A stretch of 41,618 nt of DNA from Acidobacteriota bacterium (GTDB taxonomy: Bacteria; Acidobacteriota; Vicinamibacteria; Vicinamibacterales; Fen-181), in assembly GCA_003170135.1 (NCBI GenBank), contig PMZR01000045.1:6440-48057 (forward strand), in the 5' to 3' direction. Each line of letters begins with the position of its first letter. Positions within the stretch are counted from its first letter, which is position 1. Both the position numbers and the translations under genes were made by a program. Positions 1 through 7,778 of the stretch are shown piece after piece. Below the pieces are notes generated by a model. It had not been told where the DNA came from. It worked only from the letters and a program-made list of their open reading frames with translations, and searched no databases.

Positions 1-2
1 CG

Positions 3-94
3 CGAGCCGGCTCCGCCGCCGGGGCACCCATCGGCGGCCCTCGCTCGTCTGCCGGATCGTGAGGCCGGCTGGCGCGACGGCTCCCCGCCGCAGA
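3..94 (-). repeat. ~91-bp repeat, copy 1 (inverted)
   Basis: Read on the minus strand this copy begins with a 23-nt block (72-94) identical to 438-460. It ends with a 14-nt block (3-16) identical to 515-528. The two copies are 92 and 91 bp long, with matched ends and a diverged middle, and they lie in opposite orientation. No coding function is visible. It may be a small non-autonomous repeat. Confidence 0.7.
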
Positions 95-317
95 CCCTGG
101 CAGTACGGCCGCGTCGGGGCCCCGCCGGCGCGCGGCGCCGGGGCAGACGTCGCTCGGCGCCTCGGGTGCCGCGTCGGCGACCGGCGGCTCCGCAGGCTCG
201 CGGCCGGGGTAGAACCGCTCCTTCGACGCGGTCTGGACGCCCGGTGTGTTCGCCGCGTTGAGCGGCCGGAGCGACCGCGTCATCGCCGAGCCATGCGGAG
301 CAGTCGGCGGTCGATTC

Positions 318-364
318 CGCCCTTCGACTGTGCTCAGGGCGCCCCGAGCAAGCGTCGAGGGGCG
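318..364. repeat. 47-nt near-perfect palindrome
   Basis: The outer arms CGCCCTTCGAC and GTCGAGGGGCG and the inner arms TGCTCAGGGC and GCCCCGAGCA pair across the centre, with only a few mismatches. The format (CCTTCGAC then CTCAGGG) recalls the small dispersed palindromes often seen between genes in environmental genomes. Such elements usually lack a transposase of their own. Only one copy was noticed in this window. Confidence 0.75.
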
Positions 365-437
365 AAACACGACGAGCATCGCGAGGCTTTTCCGGCGAAG
401 CGCGCCGGCGGGCCCCCACCGCGGCATCCTTGCGGGT

Positions 438-528
438 TCTGCGGCGGGGAGCCGTCGCGCAAGCCGTCGGGCGACGGGCGGAAAGCGAGCAGCGCGAGGA
501 CGTGTTCCCCGACTGCGGAGCCGGCTCG
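438..528 (+). repeat. ~91-bp repeat, copy 2
   Basis: Partner of the inverted copy at 3-94, with identical 23-nt and 14-nt ends. The middle contains GGAAAGCGAG followed by GTGTTCCCCGAC. A similar pairing recurs in diverged form near 1750-1797 and 1617-1660, so more degenerate copies may exist in the second non-coding stretch. Confidence 0.7.
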
Positions 529-652
529 GCGAGGGCGCGGCCGCTCCGGCTGCCGCCGCCGCGTCGTCCGAGCGGGCCATCCGGTGCCTCAACGAACTTC
601 TCGGCTCGAGAGTTCGGGCTTCCGCAACCAAAAGGCGCCAAAGGAGAGGACA

Positions 653-976
653 TTGGAAGTTCAGGCGACGCAGATGCTGCTCGAGCCGAGGGTCATCGAG
701 GCCATCAGCGGCGTGTATGACCCGGAGATCCCCGTCAACATCTGGGAGCTCGGCCTCATCTACGAACTTCGTGTGGAGCGGACGGGCAGCGTAAACGTCA
801 AGATGACGTTGACCGCGCCGGCGTGTCCTTCGGCGCAGACACTCCCGTCGGAAGTCGAGAATCGGATACGGCAAATCGAGGGCGTGACCGACGTGAAGGT
901 GGAAGTCGTGTGGGAACCGCCCTGGACAACCGACCGGATGTCGGAGGCAGCGAAATTGCAGTTGGGGATGTGGTAG
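653..976 (+). CDS. MIP18/DUF59-family Fe-S assembly protein (SufT/PaaD-like)
   Basis: A protein of 107 residues from the DUF59 family, which includes SufT, PaaD and cytosolic Fe-S targeting factors. Members help mature or deliver Fe-S clusters in the cytoplasm. Visible marks are VYDPEIPVNIWELGLIYE at residues 21-38, the segment TLTAPACPSA with the conserved Cys58, and the tail WEPPWTTDRM at 88-97. The length fits the family. The frame is open upstream to about 59, but that part does not look like protein. TTG at 653 is preferred because AAGGAG lies at 641-646, 6 nt upstream. ATG 674 is the alternative, but it would have no properly spaced site. No suf or paa genes are visible nearby, so the exact partner system is unknown. 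Confidence 0.85.
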   Translation: MEVQATQMLLEPRVIEAISGVYDPEIPVNIWELGLIYELRVERTGSVNVKMTLTAPACPSAQTLPSEVENRIRQIEGVTDVKVEVVWEPPWTTDRMSEAAKLQLGMW

Positions 977-1853
977 GCGACAACGTGTCGCCTCAACAAG
1001 GCCCCCAATCGACGAGCCCGGGAAATCGGCCCCCACTCGGGCTCGTCGTTAATCTCCCCAACCCAGCTCGGCTTGGTGGCCCTGGGCCGCGATCCTGCGG
1101 CCATCGCGAGGCGGGCCACCGCTCGAGCCCAGTCTTCGGCAAATCCTCGGCTACGGCGGCGGGGTCCCCACTGCGGCAGCCGCGGTGGGGTGCCCTTATC
1201 GTCCGAAGAACGGCGCGGGGTGCAGGACGGGTGCGTGGGCCCCATCGCTCGGGGTCAGGTCTGAGACCTGACCCCGTGTGCGGTTGGCCTTCGCCTCGGA
1301 TTTCGACGCCTGCCGCTTGTCCTGACTCTACGGCCCCGACTCCGCTGCGCGCGCAACCAGCGCAGCTACGGCCTAGCCTCGCCATAACTCGCCAAAGGCG
1401 AGCGACGGCGGGTCGCGCCCGGTGGCCCGCCTCGCGCTGGCCGCCGTCCGCAGCGCGGCAGCCAGCCGGCTGCGATGCGGGAACGGCGCCGAGTTTCCGA
1501 AGGCATTGGCGTTAGGTCTACCCGCGCACTACTCGAGACGACCGCCATTCGCAATCATCGCCGAGGACGGGCGCGGCCGCGGCCAGCGACGAGCCTTGGA
1601 GGTCGTCGGCGGTCGATCCGGAAAACGCCACGCGACACGGAGCTTTCCCCGGCGGCCGACCGGCGCCCACTCCCGCACACCAAGCCGCTCGCACCTCAGC
1701 GCGGCTGCCGCGCCGGGGGCCCCGCGGAGGCTGCCGGCGGCCGAAGCTCGGAAAGCGAGGTGGCGTCGTGGTGTTTTCCCCGACGGCCGACGGCTCGTCG
1801 GGGGCCGCGGCAGCGCCCGTCCTTGGCGCGACTCACCACTCGCAGACTCCGAT
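977..1853. other. 877-bp non-coding stretch
   Basis: No supportable gene on either strand. It contains a perfect 25-nt palindrome (1251-1275). It also contains GGAAA...TTTCCCC segments around 1617-1660 and 1750-1785 that resemble the middle of the repeat at 438-528. The S9 peptidase gene ends at its right edge. No tRNA-like fold or intrinsic terminator with a T-run was recognised. Confidence 0.6.
1251..1275. repeat. Perfect 25-nt palindrome
   Basis: Twelve-base arms GGGGTCAGGTCT and AGACCTGACCCC are separated by a single G. The arms can form a very stable hairpin or bind a dimeric protein. GGGGTCAG-type palindromes are a familiar dispersed repeat in environmental genomes and resemble REP-type elements moved by RAYT transposases. 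That link is inference, as no RAYT gene is present here. A related half-site, GGGGTCAGTCT, occurs at 20330-20340. Confidence 0.85.
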
Positions 1854-4280
1854 TCAGTTCTGATCCGTCGTCTTGCCCGCCTTCACGTACTTGTCGAACC
1901 AGTTGATCATCTCGGCCAGCGTGGTCAGGACCGATTCACGCGCCGAGTAGCCGTGGGCCTCGAGCGGCAGCGTCACGTAGCGCACCGTCGCGCCGTGGCC
2001 CTTGAGCGCCATGTACATCCGCTCGGACTGGATCGGGAACGTGCCCGAGTTGTTGTCCGCTTCGCCGTGGATGAGCAGGATCGCGTCCTTCACCTGGTCG
2101 GCATAGCGGAACGGCGACATCTTGATGTAGACGTCCGGGATTTCCCAGAACGTGCGCTCCTCGCTCTGGAAGCCGAACGGCGTCAGCGTGCGGTTGTAGG
2201 CGCCGCTGCGCGCCACGCCGGCCTTGAACAGCCGCGAGTGCGCGAGCAGGTTGGCCGTCATGAAGGCGCCGTAGCTGTGGCCGCCTACGCCGATGTGATC
2301 GCGATCGGTCACGCCCATCTCCACCACCTTGTCCACCGCGGCCTGCGCGCTCGACACGAGCTGCTCGACGTAGGTGTCGTTGGCGGTCTCGCCCGCGCCG
2401 ATGATCGGCATCTTCGGGTCATCGAAGATCGCGTAACCCTGCGTCAGCAGGAACATGTGTGAGGGACCGCTGACCGTGTTGAAGCGGTAGGGCGAGCCGG
2501 TGACCTGCGCCGCCATCGCCGCGTCGGTGAACTCGCGCGGGTACGCCCACATGATGAGCGGCAGCTTCTGGCCCTTCTGATAGCCGGGCGGCAGATAGAG
2601 CGTGCCGCTCAGCTCGACCCCGTCCTGGCGCTTGTAGGTGACGAACTGCTTCTGCACGCCCGCCAGCTGCGGCGCCGGGTCCTTGAACTGCGTGACCTGG
2701 CGCTTGCTGCCGCCGGCCAGGTCGAGCACGAAGAGGTTCGGCGGCTCTTTCGACGTCTCGTACCGCGTCAGGATCGTCCTGGCGTTGTCGGACATCAATG
2801 CGACCACCGTCTCGTAGTTCTCGCCCTGGCACTGCCACACGCGATCGCTCGTGAGCGTCTTCAGGTTGAACCGATCGAGGAACGGGTGATCGCCCTGCGC
2901 GCCGGCGCCAGCGCCCTGCAGGTAGATGGTGTCGCCAATCTGCAGGATCGCCCGCCCGGCCGCCGGTCCGCTGGTCCGCATCACGGGCGTCCCCGGGTCC
3001 TTGTACCGATCCGCGGAGTCGAGCTCCCACACCTTGCGTGGTGCGCCCGATCCGTCCACGAGCCACGTCGTCCTGATGCGCTTCGCGCCGCGCGACACTT
3101 CGCTGACGAGCGCGATGCCCTTGTCGGTCCACAGGATGCCCTGCGACCGGTTCTCGGTCTTGATGATCTCGGCCGGCTCGCCGGTAAACGGCGCCTTGAG
3201 CGACACGAAGCGGTCGCGATACGGCGCCTTGGCGCGCAGGTCGCCGCCGTCGATGGCTTCCACCCAGACGATGGTCGCGGGATCGAGCGGATGCCAGTGG
3301 AAATTGCGCGGCCCGGTGCGGACGCCCATCATCGGGACGCCTTCGCCCGAGGGCACGTCGGCGACCTTCTTCACCAGCTGGCCGCTCTTCGTCCACACCT
3401 CGAGATCCATCGGGAACTCGCCCACGGTCACCAGGTGCGAGAAGGGGCGCTTGACGCGCGCGACGAGGAGAAACTGCCCGTTCGGCGAGAACGACGCCTG
3501 GAGGATGATCCCCGGCTTGCCGACGACGGTTTTCGTGCCCGTTGCCACGTTCACCACCGCGAGCTGCTTCGTGAAGTAGTACTCGAACAGCGCTTCGTCG
3601 TGGCCGTCCTTCAGCAGGTCCTCGTAGGTCGCGGCCGGTGCCGCCTTCCCGTAGCTCTCCTGGACGTTGGGCCCGGCCGGCACTTTCGGCTCGGCGGGCG
3701 GCAGGCCGCGCGTCGCCGACACGAAACCGCACAGGAGCGCCTTGCCATCATCGAGCCACTCGCACGGCGCGCCGACCGTGCCGTTCAGCGACGGCGCGGT
3801 CACGGCCTTCGCGGCGCCGGTCGTCGTATCGGCCACCCACAGCGCGATTCCCGCCGCGGTCGTCTGCGTGAACGCCAGGTGCCGGCCGTCGGGCGAGAAG
3901 CTCACCGACCCGATGTTCGGCGCCGGCGGCATCGTCACTTTCACGTCGGCGCCGCCCGCGATCTTCTTCAGCGTGATGGCGTAGGTCGCGCCCGACACGC
4001 GCTGCGCCCCGTTGGTCTTCGGGTTGATGCGCGTGCCCGCCAAACGCAGCATCGGCTGCGCCAGCTCGGCGATGGTCGGCATGCTCTTCCGGTCGAGCAG
4101 CGCGATCTGCTGCCGCGTCGGGCTGACGATCGTCTGCGGGATCGGCCTGGCGTCGAGGATGTCGACGACGACCTTGGGCGGGGTGAGATATTTCGCCGCG
4201 GTCTGGGCGCCGGCCGGGGCGGAGACGACGAAGAGCGCCGCAACGAGCGCGAGTATCCACGCGACCTGGTTCCTGTGCAT
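1854..4280 (-). CDS. Secreted S9-family prolyl oligopeptidase-like peptidase
   Basis: Serine peptidase of the prolyl oligopeptidase family, cleaving short peptides in the periplasm or outside the cell. It is 808 residues long. The N-terminus MHRNQVAWILALVAALFVV followed by APAGAQ looks like a signal peptide. The middle is beta-propeller-like, with repeated PD40-type phrases such as FSPDGRHLAF. The C-terminal alpha/beta-hydrolase has Ser669 in GGHSYGAFM, Asp742 in HGEADNNSG and His776 in LEAHGYS, a complete triad. An ATG at 4289 is only 1 nt from AGGAG, whereas the ATG at 4280 is 10 nt away, so 4280 is preferred. It lies downstream of the receptor gene but beyond a terminator, with its own promoter candidate. 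A role in degrading peptides taken up or bound by the receptor is plausible but not shown. Confidence 0.92.
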   Translation of the reverse strand: MHRNQVAWILALVAALFVVSAPAGAQTAAKYLTPPKVVVDILDARPIPQTIVSPTRQQIALLDRKSMPTIAELAQPMLRLAGTRINPKTNGAQRVSGATYAITLKKIAGGADVKVTMPPAPNIGSVSFSPDGRHLAFTQTTAAGIALWVADTTTGAAKAVTAPSLNGTVGAPCEWLDDGKALLCGFVSATRGLPPAEPKVPAGPNVQESYGKAAPAATYEDLLKDGHDEALFEYYFTKQLAVVNVATGTKTVVGKPGIILQASFSPNGQFLLVARVKRPFSHLVTVGEFPMDLEVWTKSGQLVKKVADVPSGEGVPMMGVRTGPRNFHWHPLDPATIVWVEAIDGGDLRAKAPYRDRFVSLKAPFTGEPAEIIKTENRSQGILWTDKGIALVSEVSRGAKRIRTTWLVDGSGAPRKVWELDSADRYKDPGTPVMRTSGPAAGRAILQIGDTIYLQGAGAGAQGDHPFLDRFNLKTLTSDRVWQCQGENYETVVALMSDNARTILTRYETSKEPPNLFVLDLAGGSKRQVTQFKDPAPQLAGVQKQFVTYKRQDGVELSGTLYLPPGYQKGQKLPLIMWAYPREFTDAAMAAQVTGSPYRFNTVSGPSHMFLLTQGYAIFDDPKMPIIGAGETANDTYVEQLVSSAQAAVDKVVEMGVTDRDHIGVGGHSYGAFMTANLLAHSRLFKAGVARSGAYNRTLTPFGFQSEERTFWEIPDVYIKMSPFRYADQVKDAILLIHGEADNNSGTFPIQSERMYMALKGHGATVRYVTLPLEAHGYSARESVLTTLAEMINWFDKYVKAGKTTDQN

Positions 4281-4317
4281 GGCTGGCATTCTCCTGGAGA
4301 AAACAAAGGCGGGCGCG

Positions 4318-4323
4318 ATTCTA
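4318..4323 (-). promoter_or_regulatory. Candidate -10 box for the S9 peptidase gene
   Basis: On the minus strand TAGAAT (5 of 6 matches to TATAAT) lies about 38 nt before the preferred start, between the upstream terminator and the gene. The -35 region overlaps the T-run of that terminator and is only a weak match. Placement supports it more than sequence does. Confidence 0.4.
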
Positions 4324-4343
4324 CCACTCGGGGCGAGGAGACG

Positions 4344-4376
4344 AAAAAAGGCCAGGCGGAACGGTCCCGCCTGGCC
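4344..4376 (-). terminator. Rho-independent terminator of the receptor gene
   Basis: On the minus strand a 10-bp perfect GC-rich stem (GGCCAGGCGG with CCGCCTGGCC, loop of 7) is followed at once by six T residues (4349-4344). It lies 22 bp past the stop codon of the TonB-dependent receptor gene and before the S9 peptidase gene, so the two are probably separate transcripts. Confidence 0.88.
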
Positions 4377-4402
4377 CCTAGTCCCTAGTCCCCAGTCCCT
4401 AG
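4376..4402. repeat. Heptad array A (word CCCTAGT)
   Basis: Four contiguous 7-bp units: CCCTAGT twice, CCCCAGT, then CCCTAG. The array contains the TAG stop codon of the receptor gene (4401-4399) and directly abuts the terminator stem. No inverted partner array was seen. Confidence 0.85.
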
Positions 4403-7368
4403 AACGTGAACCGGAACCCGATCTGGCCGACTCGCTGCTCGGGCATCTGGAAGTCGCCCGCGAAGGAAGTGGGCCGCAGGAAGTCCGAATTCAACGAGTG
4501 GCTGCTCTTCGAACCGGTAAAGAACGATCCGATGAAGTCACCGGGGTTCAGCGCGTTGAACAGGTTGAACACCTCGGCGATCGCTTCGAGGTGCATCCGG
4601 TTGCCCAGCGGGATCACCTTGCTGACGCGCAGGTTGAAGACCGACAGGCTGGTGCCGCGCCCGCAGTTGATGGTCGAGCATTCCCCGAGCGACTTGATCG
4701 TCGGATTGCCGTTCGCGTCCAGGCCGGCGAACGCGTACGCCTCGGTGTAGATGTCGTTGTTCACGCCGTTCTGGTTGTTGTCGTAGCCGTAGAGGATCAT
4801 GACCGGCAGCGCGGAGCGGTAACGGAAGATCGGCGAGATGTTGATGCCGCCCGGCGCTTCGATCACGGCGCTCAGCGTGATCCGGTGGCGCGCGTCGGTG
4901 TGCCCGGACGGACCAGTCTGCACCGGCGCGAAGGGATTGGTGGTGTCCTGCACGAAATTGCCCGACAGCTCGTCGACCCCGGTGGAACCCATGCTCTTCG
5001 CGCTGGACAGCGAATACCAGGCGTTGAACTGGACGCGCTTGTCCATCCGCCGGCGGATCCCGAAGTTGATGCTGTCGAACTGGCTGGTGCCCTTCGAGAT
5101 GTCGAAGGTGATACTCGCCGGGGCGAGGGTGCCCGCGACCAGGTTGTCCAGGCGGCGAGGAAAGCTCGAACTCGCTCCGCCCACCCGCGTGTTCAGCGGC
5201 CACCGCAGGCCGAGATCGTGGCCGTTGATGTGCACGTAGTCGATATCAACGACCGTCGTCGGATTGAATTCGTGCGACCAGCCCGCCGACGTCTGCATGG
5301 TGTACGGCTGCAGGATTCGCGGAGACGCGACGTGCGAACCCATCGGCAGCGCGCCGGCCTCGTTCTGGCTCGCGATGTTGCTGATGGGGTCCGAGACCTT
5401 GAAAAAGGTCCCGTTGGGGTTCTTGATGCCGTTCTGGTCGCTCACCGTGAAGATCGTGCCCGCCCCGACGCCGTTGGCGTTGATGGCGGCGAACAGGATG
5501 TTGGCGTTCGTGTAACCGAAATCGTAGTAGATGCCCCAGCCGCCGCGCACGACGTCCTTTCCGTTCCCCTTGACGTCCCACGCAAAGCCGAGCCGCGGCT
5601 GAACGTTGTTGTAATCCTCGCGCGAGGGCAGGCCGAAGTCCTCCAACCCGATGATGCCCGCCAGCTTGCCGGCGGCGCCCGCCTGCTGGAGCAGGACGAA
5701 GTTCGGGTTCTTCGACTGGTCGATCGCAAACCCGGTGTTCAGGTCGTAGCGAAGGCCCAGGTTCAACGTCAACCGGTCGTGCACGCGCCAGTCGTCCTGG
5801 AAGTACATGCCGAACTGCTTGGTCGGAATGTTGGCGGACGAATCGCCGCCGCCCCTGCTGACCGCCGTGATCGGCCCGTTGGGGTCGTTGGTCAGGTGCG
5901 TGTACTGGTACGCCAGCGTCCCGGTGTTGAACGTCACGTAGAGCCGCGGCTCGTAGATGAAGTTCATGCCGGTCCGGAAGTCGTGGCCCAGGCCCCAGCC
6001 GCCGCCCTTGTGCCAGGAGAAGTCGTCGCGGAACTGGAACTTGTGCTGGATCGTCGTCTGCGGCGTGTTGATGTCCTGCCCGACGGCGACGCCGTTCGGG
6101 AAGCTCTCGTACGGCAGGTTGCTGCGCGCGGTCATGTAGTCGGAGAAGTCCGCGTACTGGAAGATGAACTCGTTCAGCTTCGAGCCGCCCAGGATCCAGT
6201 TGTGGTTCAGGTTGACCGAATTGAACGTGTTCTTGGTGTCGCCCCAGTCGTTGGGCGGCGCCTGCGGGCCCGCGTTATACGGCTGCGAGTTCGAGTTCCG
6301 GCCGTAGCGCACCGACAGGTACTGGTTCGTCGTGACGTTCGCCGTCACCTTGCCGGTGAACAGGGTCTCGCGGTAGCCGACGGGGTAGATGCCGTCAAGG
6401 CTCGGGAAGAGGCCGGAGGTGTTCACCGACTGCTTCGTGTCCTGCTGCGTGCGCTCGACCGCGGCGAAGAAGTGCGCCTTGTTCTCCACGATCGGGCCGC
6501 CCAACGATCCGCCGAACTGATAGCGGCGGTAGTCCTGCTTGTCGATGCCGTTCAGCTTCTCGGTCTCGGTCTGGGCGTTGAGCGACTTGTCGCGCCCCAG
6601 CGTGAACCAGCTGCCCTTGAGCTGATTGGTGCCGCCCTTGGTGACGATGCTCATCACGCCGCCGTTGCTGCGGCCGTACTCGGCCTTGTAGCGCTGCGTG
6701 ACCATGTTGAATTCCTGGATCGCCTCCAGGGGGAACATCTGCAGCAGGCCGCCGACCGTGTCGTCGTTGTTGTCGCCGCCGTCGATCTGGTAGTTGACAT
6801 TGCGGCCGTTGCCGCCGCCAATCTGCGGCGAGTACTGCGTGCTCTTGGTCGGGTCGGAGTGGAAGCCCATGCCGACGCCGGGGATGGTCATCGCCAGGTT
6901 GGCGAACTGCCGGCCGTTGAGCGGCAGGCTCTCGATCTTCGCCACGTCCACGACACCGCCGACCGAAGACGACGTGGTTTCGACCAGCGGCGTTTCGCCG
7001 GTCACCGTGACGGTCTCGGCCATCTTCGCGATCTTCAGGCCGATGTCCAGGTTCAGCGTCTGTCCGACGGAGACCTGGACGGCCTTCCGATCGACGGTCG
7101 CGAAGCCACTGAGCTCAATGATCAGGTCGTAGGTGCCGATCTGCAGGGCCGTGAACCGGTACATGCCCTCGGCGTCGGACGTGACGCTGCGCTTGGCGCC
7201 GGTCTGGGTGTTGGTGGCCGTGACCGATGCGCCGGGAACCGCGGATCTCTGATCGTCAACGACGCGCCCGGCGATGTTCCCCGTGGTCTGCTGGGCGAAT
7301 GCCGGCTGGACGGCCAGGATTGCCACCACCACGAAGAGCGACGCCGCAAGGACGTGGCTTCTTCTCAT
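4399..7368 (-). CDS. Oar-like TonB-dependent outer-membrane receptor with carboxypeptidase-regulatory domain
   Basis: A 989-residue outer-membrane protein predicted to import a ligand, perhaps peptide or glycan, in a TonB-driven way. Order of parts: signal peptide MRRSHVLAASLFVVVAILAV ending near AFAQ; a carboxypeptidase-regulatory-like beta-sandwich at about 28-110 (GNIAGRVVDDQRSAVPGASV); a plug with LPLNGRQFANLAMTIPG around 150; then a long beta-barrel ending in GFRFTF, the usual terminal Phe of barrel proteins. This architecture is expanded in Acidobacteriota. The start is firm: AGGAGG sits 6 nt before ATG 7368. Downstream is a strong terminator. The substrate cannot be read from the sequence. 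The neighbouring secreted peptidase hints at peptides. Confidence 0.93.
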   Translation of the reverse strand: MRRSHVLAASLFVVVAILAVQPAFAQQTTGNIAGRVVDDQRSAVPGASVTATNTQTGAKRSVTSDAEGMYRFTALQIGTYDLIIELSGFATVDRKAVQVSVGQTLNLDIGLKIAKMAETVTVTGETPLVETTSSSVGGVVDVAKIESLPLNGRQFANLAMTIPGVGMGFHSDPTKSTQYSPQIGGGNGRNVNYQIDGGDNNDDTVGGLLQMFPLEAIQEFNMVTQRYKAEYGRSNGGVMSIVTKGGTNQLKGSWFTLGRDKSLNAQTETEKLNGIDKQDYRRYQFGGSLGGPIVENKAHFFAAVERTQQDTKQSVNTSGLFPSLDGIYPVGYRETLFTGKVTANVTTNQYLSVRYGRNSNSQPYNAGPQAPPNDWGDTKNTFNSVNLNHNWILGGSKLNEFIFQYADFSDYMTARSNLPYESFPNGVAVGQDINTPQTTIQHKFQFRDDFSWHKGGGWGLGHDFRTGMNFIYEPRLYVTFNTGTLAYQYTHLTNDPNGPITAVSRGGGDSSANIPTKQFGMYFQDDWRVHDRLTLNLGLRYDLNTGFAIDQSKNPNFVLLQQAGAAGKLAGIIGLEDFGLPSREDYNNVQPRLGFAWDVKGNGKDVVRGGWGIYYDFGYTNANILFAAINANGVGAGTIFTVSDQNGIKNPNGTFFKVSDPISNIASQNEAGALPMGSHVASPRILQPYTMQTSAGWSHEFNPTTVVDIDYVHINGHDLGLRWPLNTRVGGASSSFPRRLDNLVAGTLAPASITFDISKGTSQFDSINFGIRRRMDKRVQFNAWYSLSSAKSMGSTGVDELSGNFVQDTTNPFAPVQTGPSGHTDARHRITLSAVIEAPGGINISPIFRYRSALPVMILYGYDNNQNGVNNDIYTEAYAFAGLDANGNPTIKSLGECSTINCGRGTSLSVFNLRVSKVIPLGNRMHLEAIAEVFNLFNALNPGDFIGSFFTGSKSSHSLNSDFLRPTSFAGDFQMPEQRVGQIGFRFTF

Positions 7369-7778
7369 GCCGTACCTCCTAAAGAGTTAGCGCCCGGGAT
7401 TAGGGAATCGAAGAGTGCTGCGAGAGCCGTACGACCAGGTTCGCCGTACACGACGGACGAATCGAAACGGGGGCGGTTGGGAGTGTGTCGGAAGTCGCGG
7501 TCCGGCGCAGGGACCGTCCGGGGGCAGTCGCAGAATTCAGCAATTCACGCGCCACGGAGATTGTGCCGCTTTTGGGCCGACTCTGCAGTAACAAACGTGA
7601 AATGTGCTGCGATTCTCCAAAAAGGCTCGGATGATTATCCGGAGACTTGGATTTCTCGGGGCGCTTCGGAGAGGGCTCAAGTCTTAGGGCTTAGGGCCTG
7701 ACCTTGGCTTAAGCCTGCCTGGCCATGAGCCCAGTCGGGTCCTGAGCCCTAAGTCTTAAGCCCTGAGCCTTCTTCCCG
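7369..7778. other. Intergenic region upstream of the receptor gene
   Basis: The region lies between the sulfatase-TPR gene and the receptor start. The right third (7674-7773) is heptad array B. The rest is less GC-rich (around 7540-7660) and should hold the receptor promoter on the minus strand, but no -35/-10 pair is good enough to call. No small gene is visible. Confidence 0.5.
7674..7773. repeat. Heptad array B with inverted partner (GGCTTAG / GCCCTAA)
   Basis: Left array 7674-7701: four heptads including GTCTTAG and GGCTTAG. Right array 7739-7773: five heptads including GCCCTAA, GTCTTAA and GCCCTGA. The right words are near reverse complements of the left ones. The spacer contains the palindrome GGCTTAAGCC, also found in array E. 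It directly follows the stop of the sulfatase-TPR gene at 7779. Confidence 0.85.

Larger units (their letters stand above)
1..652. other. Non-coding stretch with inverted repeats
   Basis: No convincing gene was found here. Frames stay open because of high GC, but translations are Arg/Ala/Pro/Gly-rich with no domain-like pattern. The stretch holds an inverted pair of ~91-bp repeats (3-94 and 438-528) and a 47-nt palindrome (318-364). It ends in the ribosome-binding site of the DUF59 gene. It could be a decayed region or a landing site for small mobile repeats. The left edge of the window truncates the view. Confidence 0.6.

Noticed and set aside
59..652. N-terminal 200-residue extension of the DUF59 protein
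   Set aside because: The extension is Arg/Ala/Pro-rich noise crossing a palindrome and repeats. A spaced AAGGAG before TTG 653 and the normal family length support the short form.
4012..7701. A 1229-codon open frame on the plus strand, antisense to the receptor gene
   Set aside because: Translation is Arg/Val/Asp/His-rich without motifs, while the minus strand encodes a full receptor with ribosome-binding site and terminator. It is a high-GC antisense shadow.
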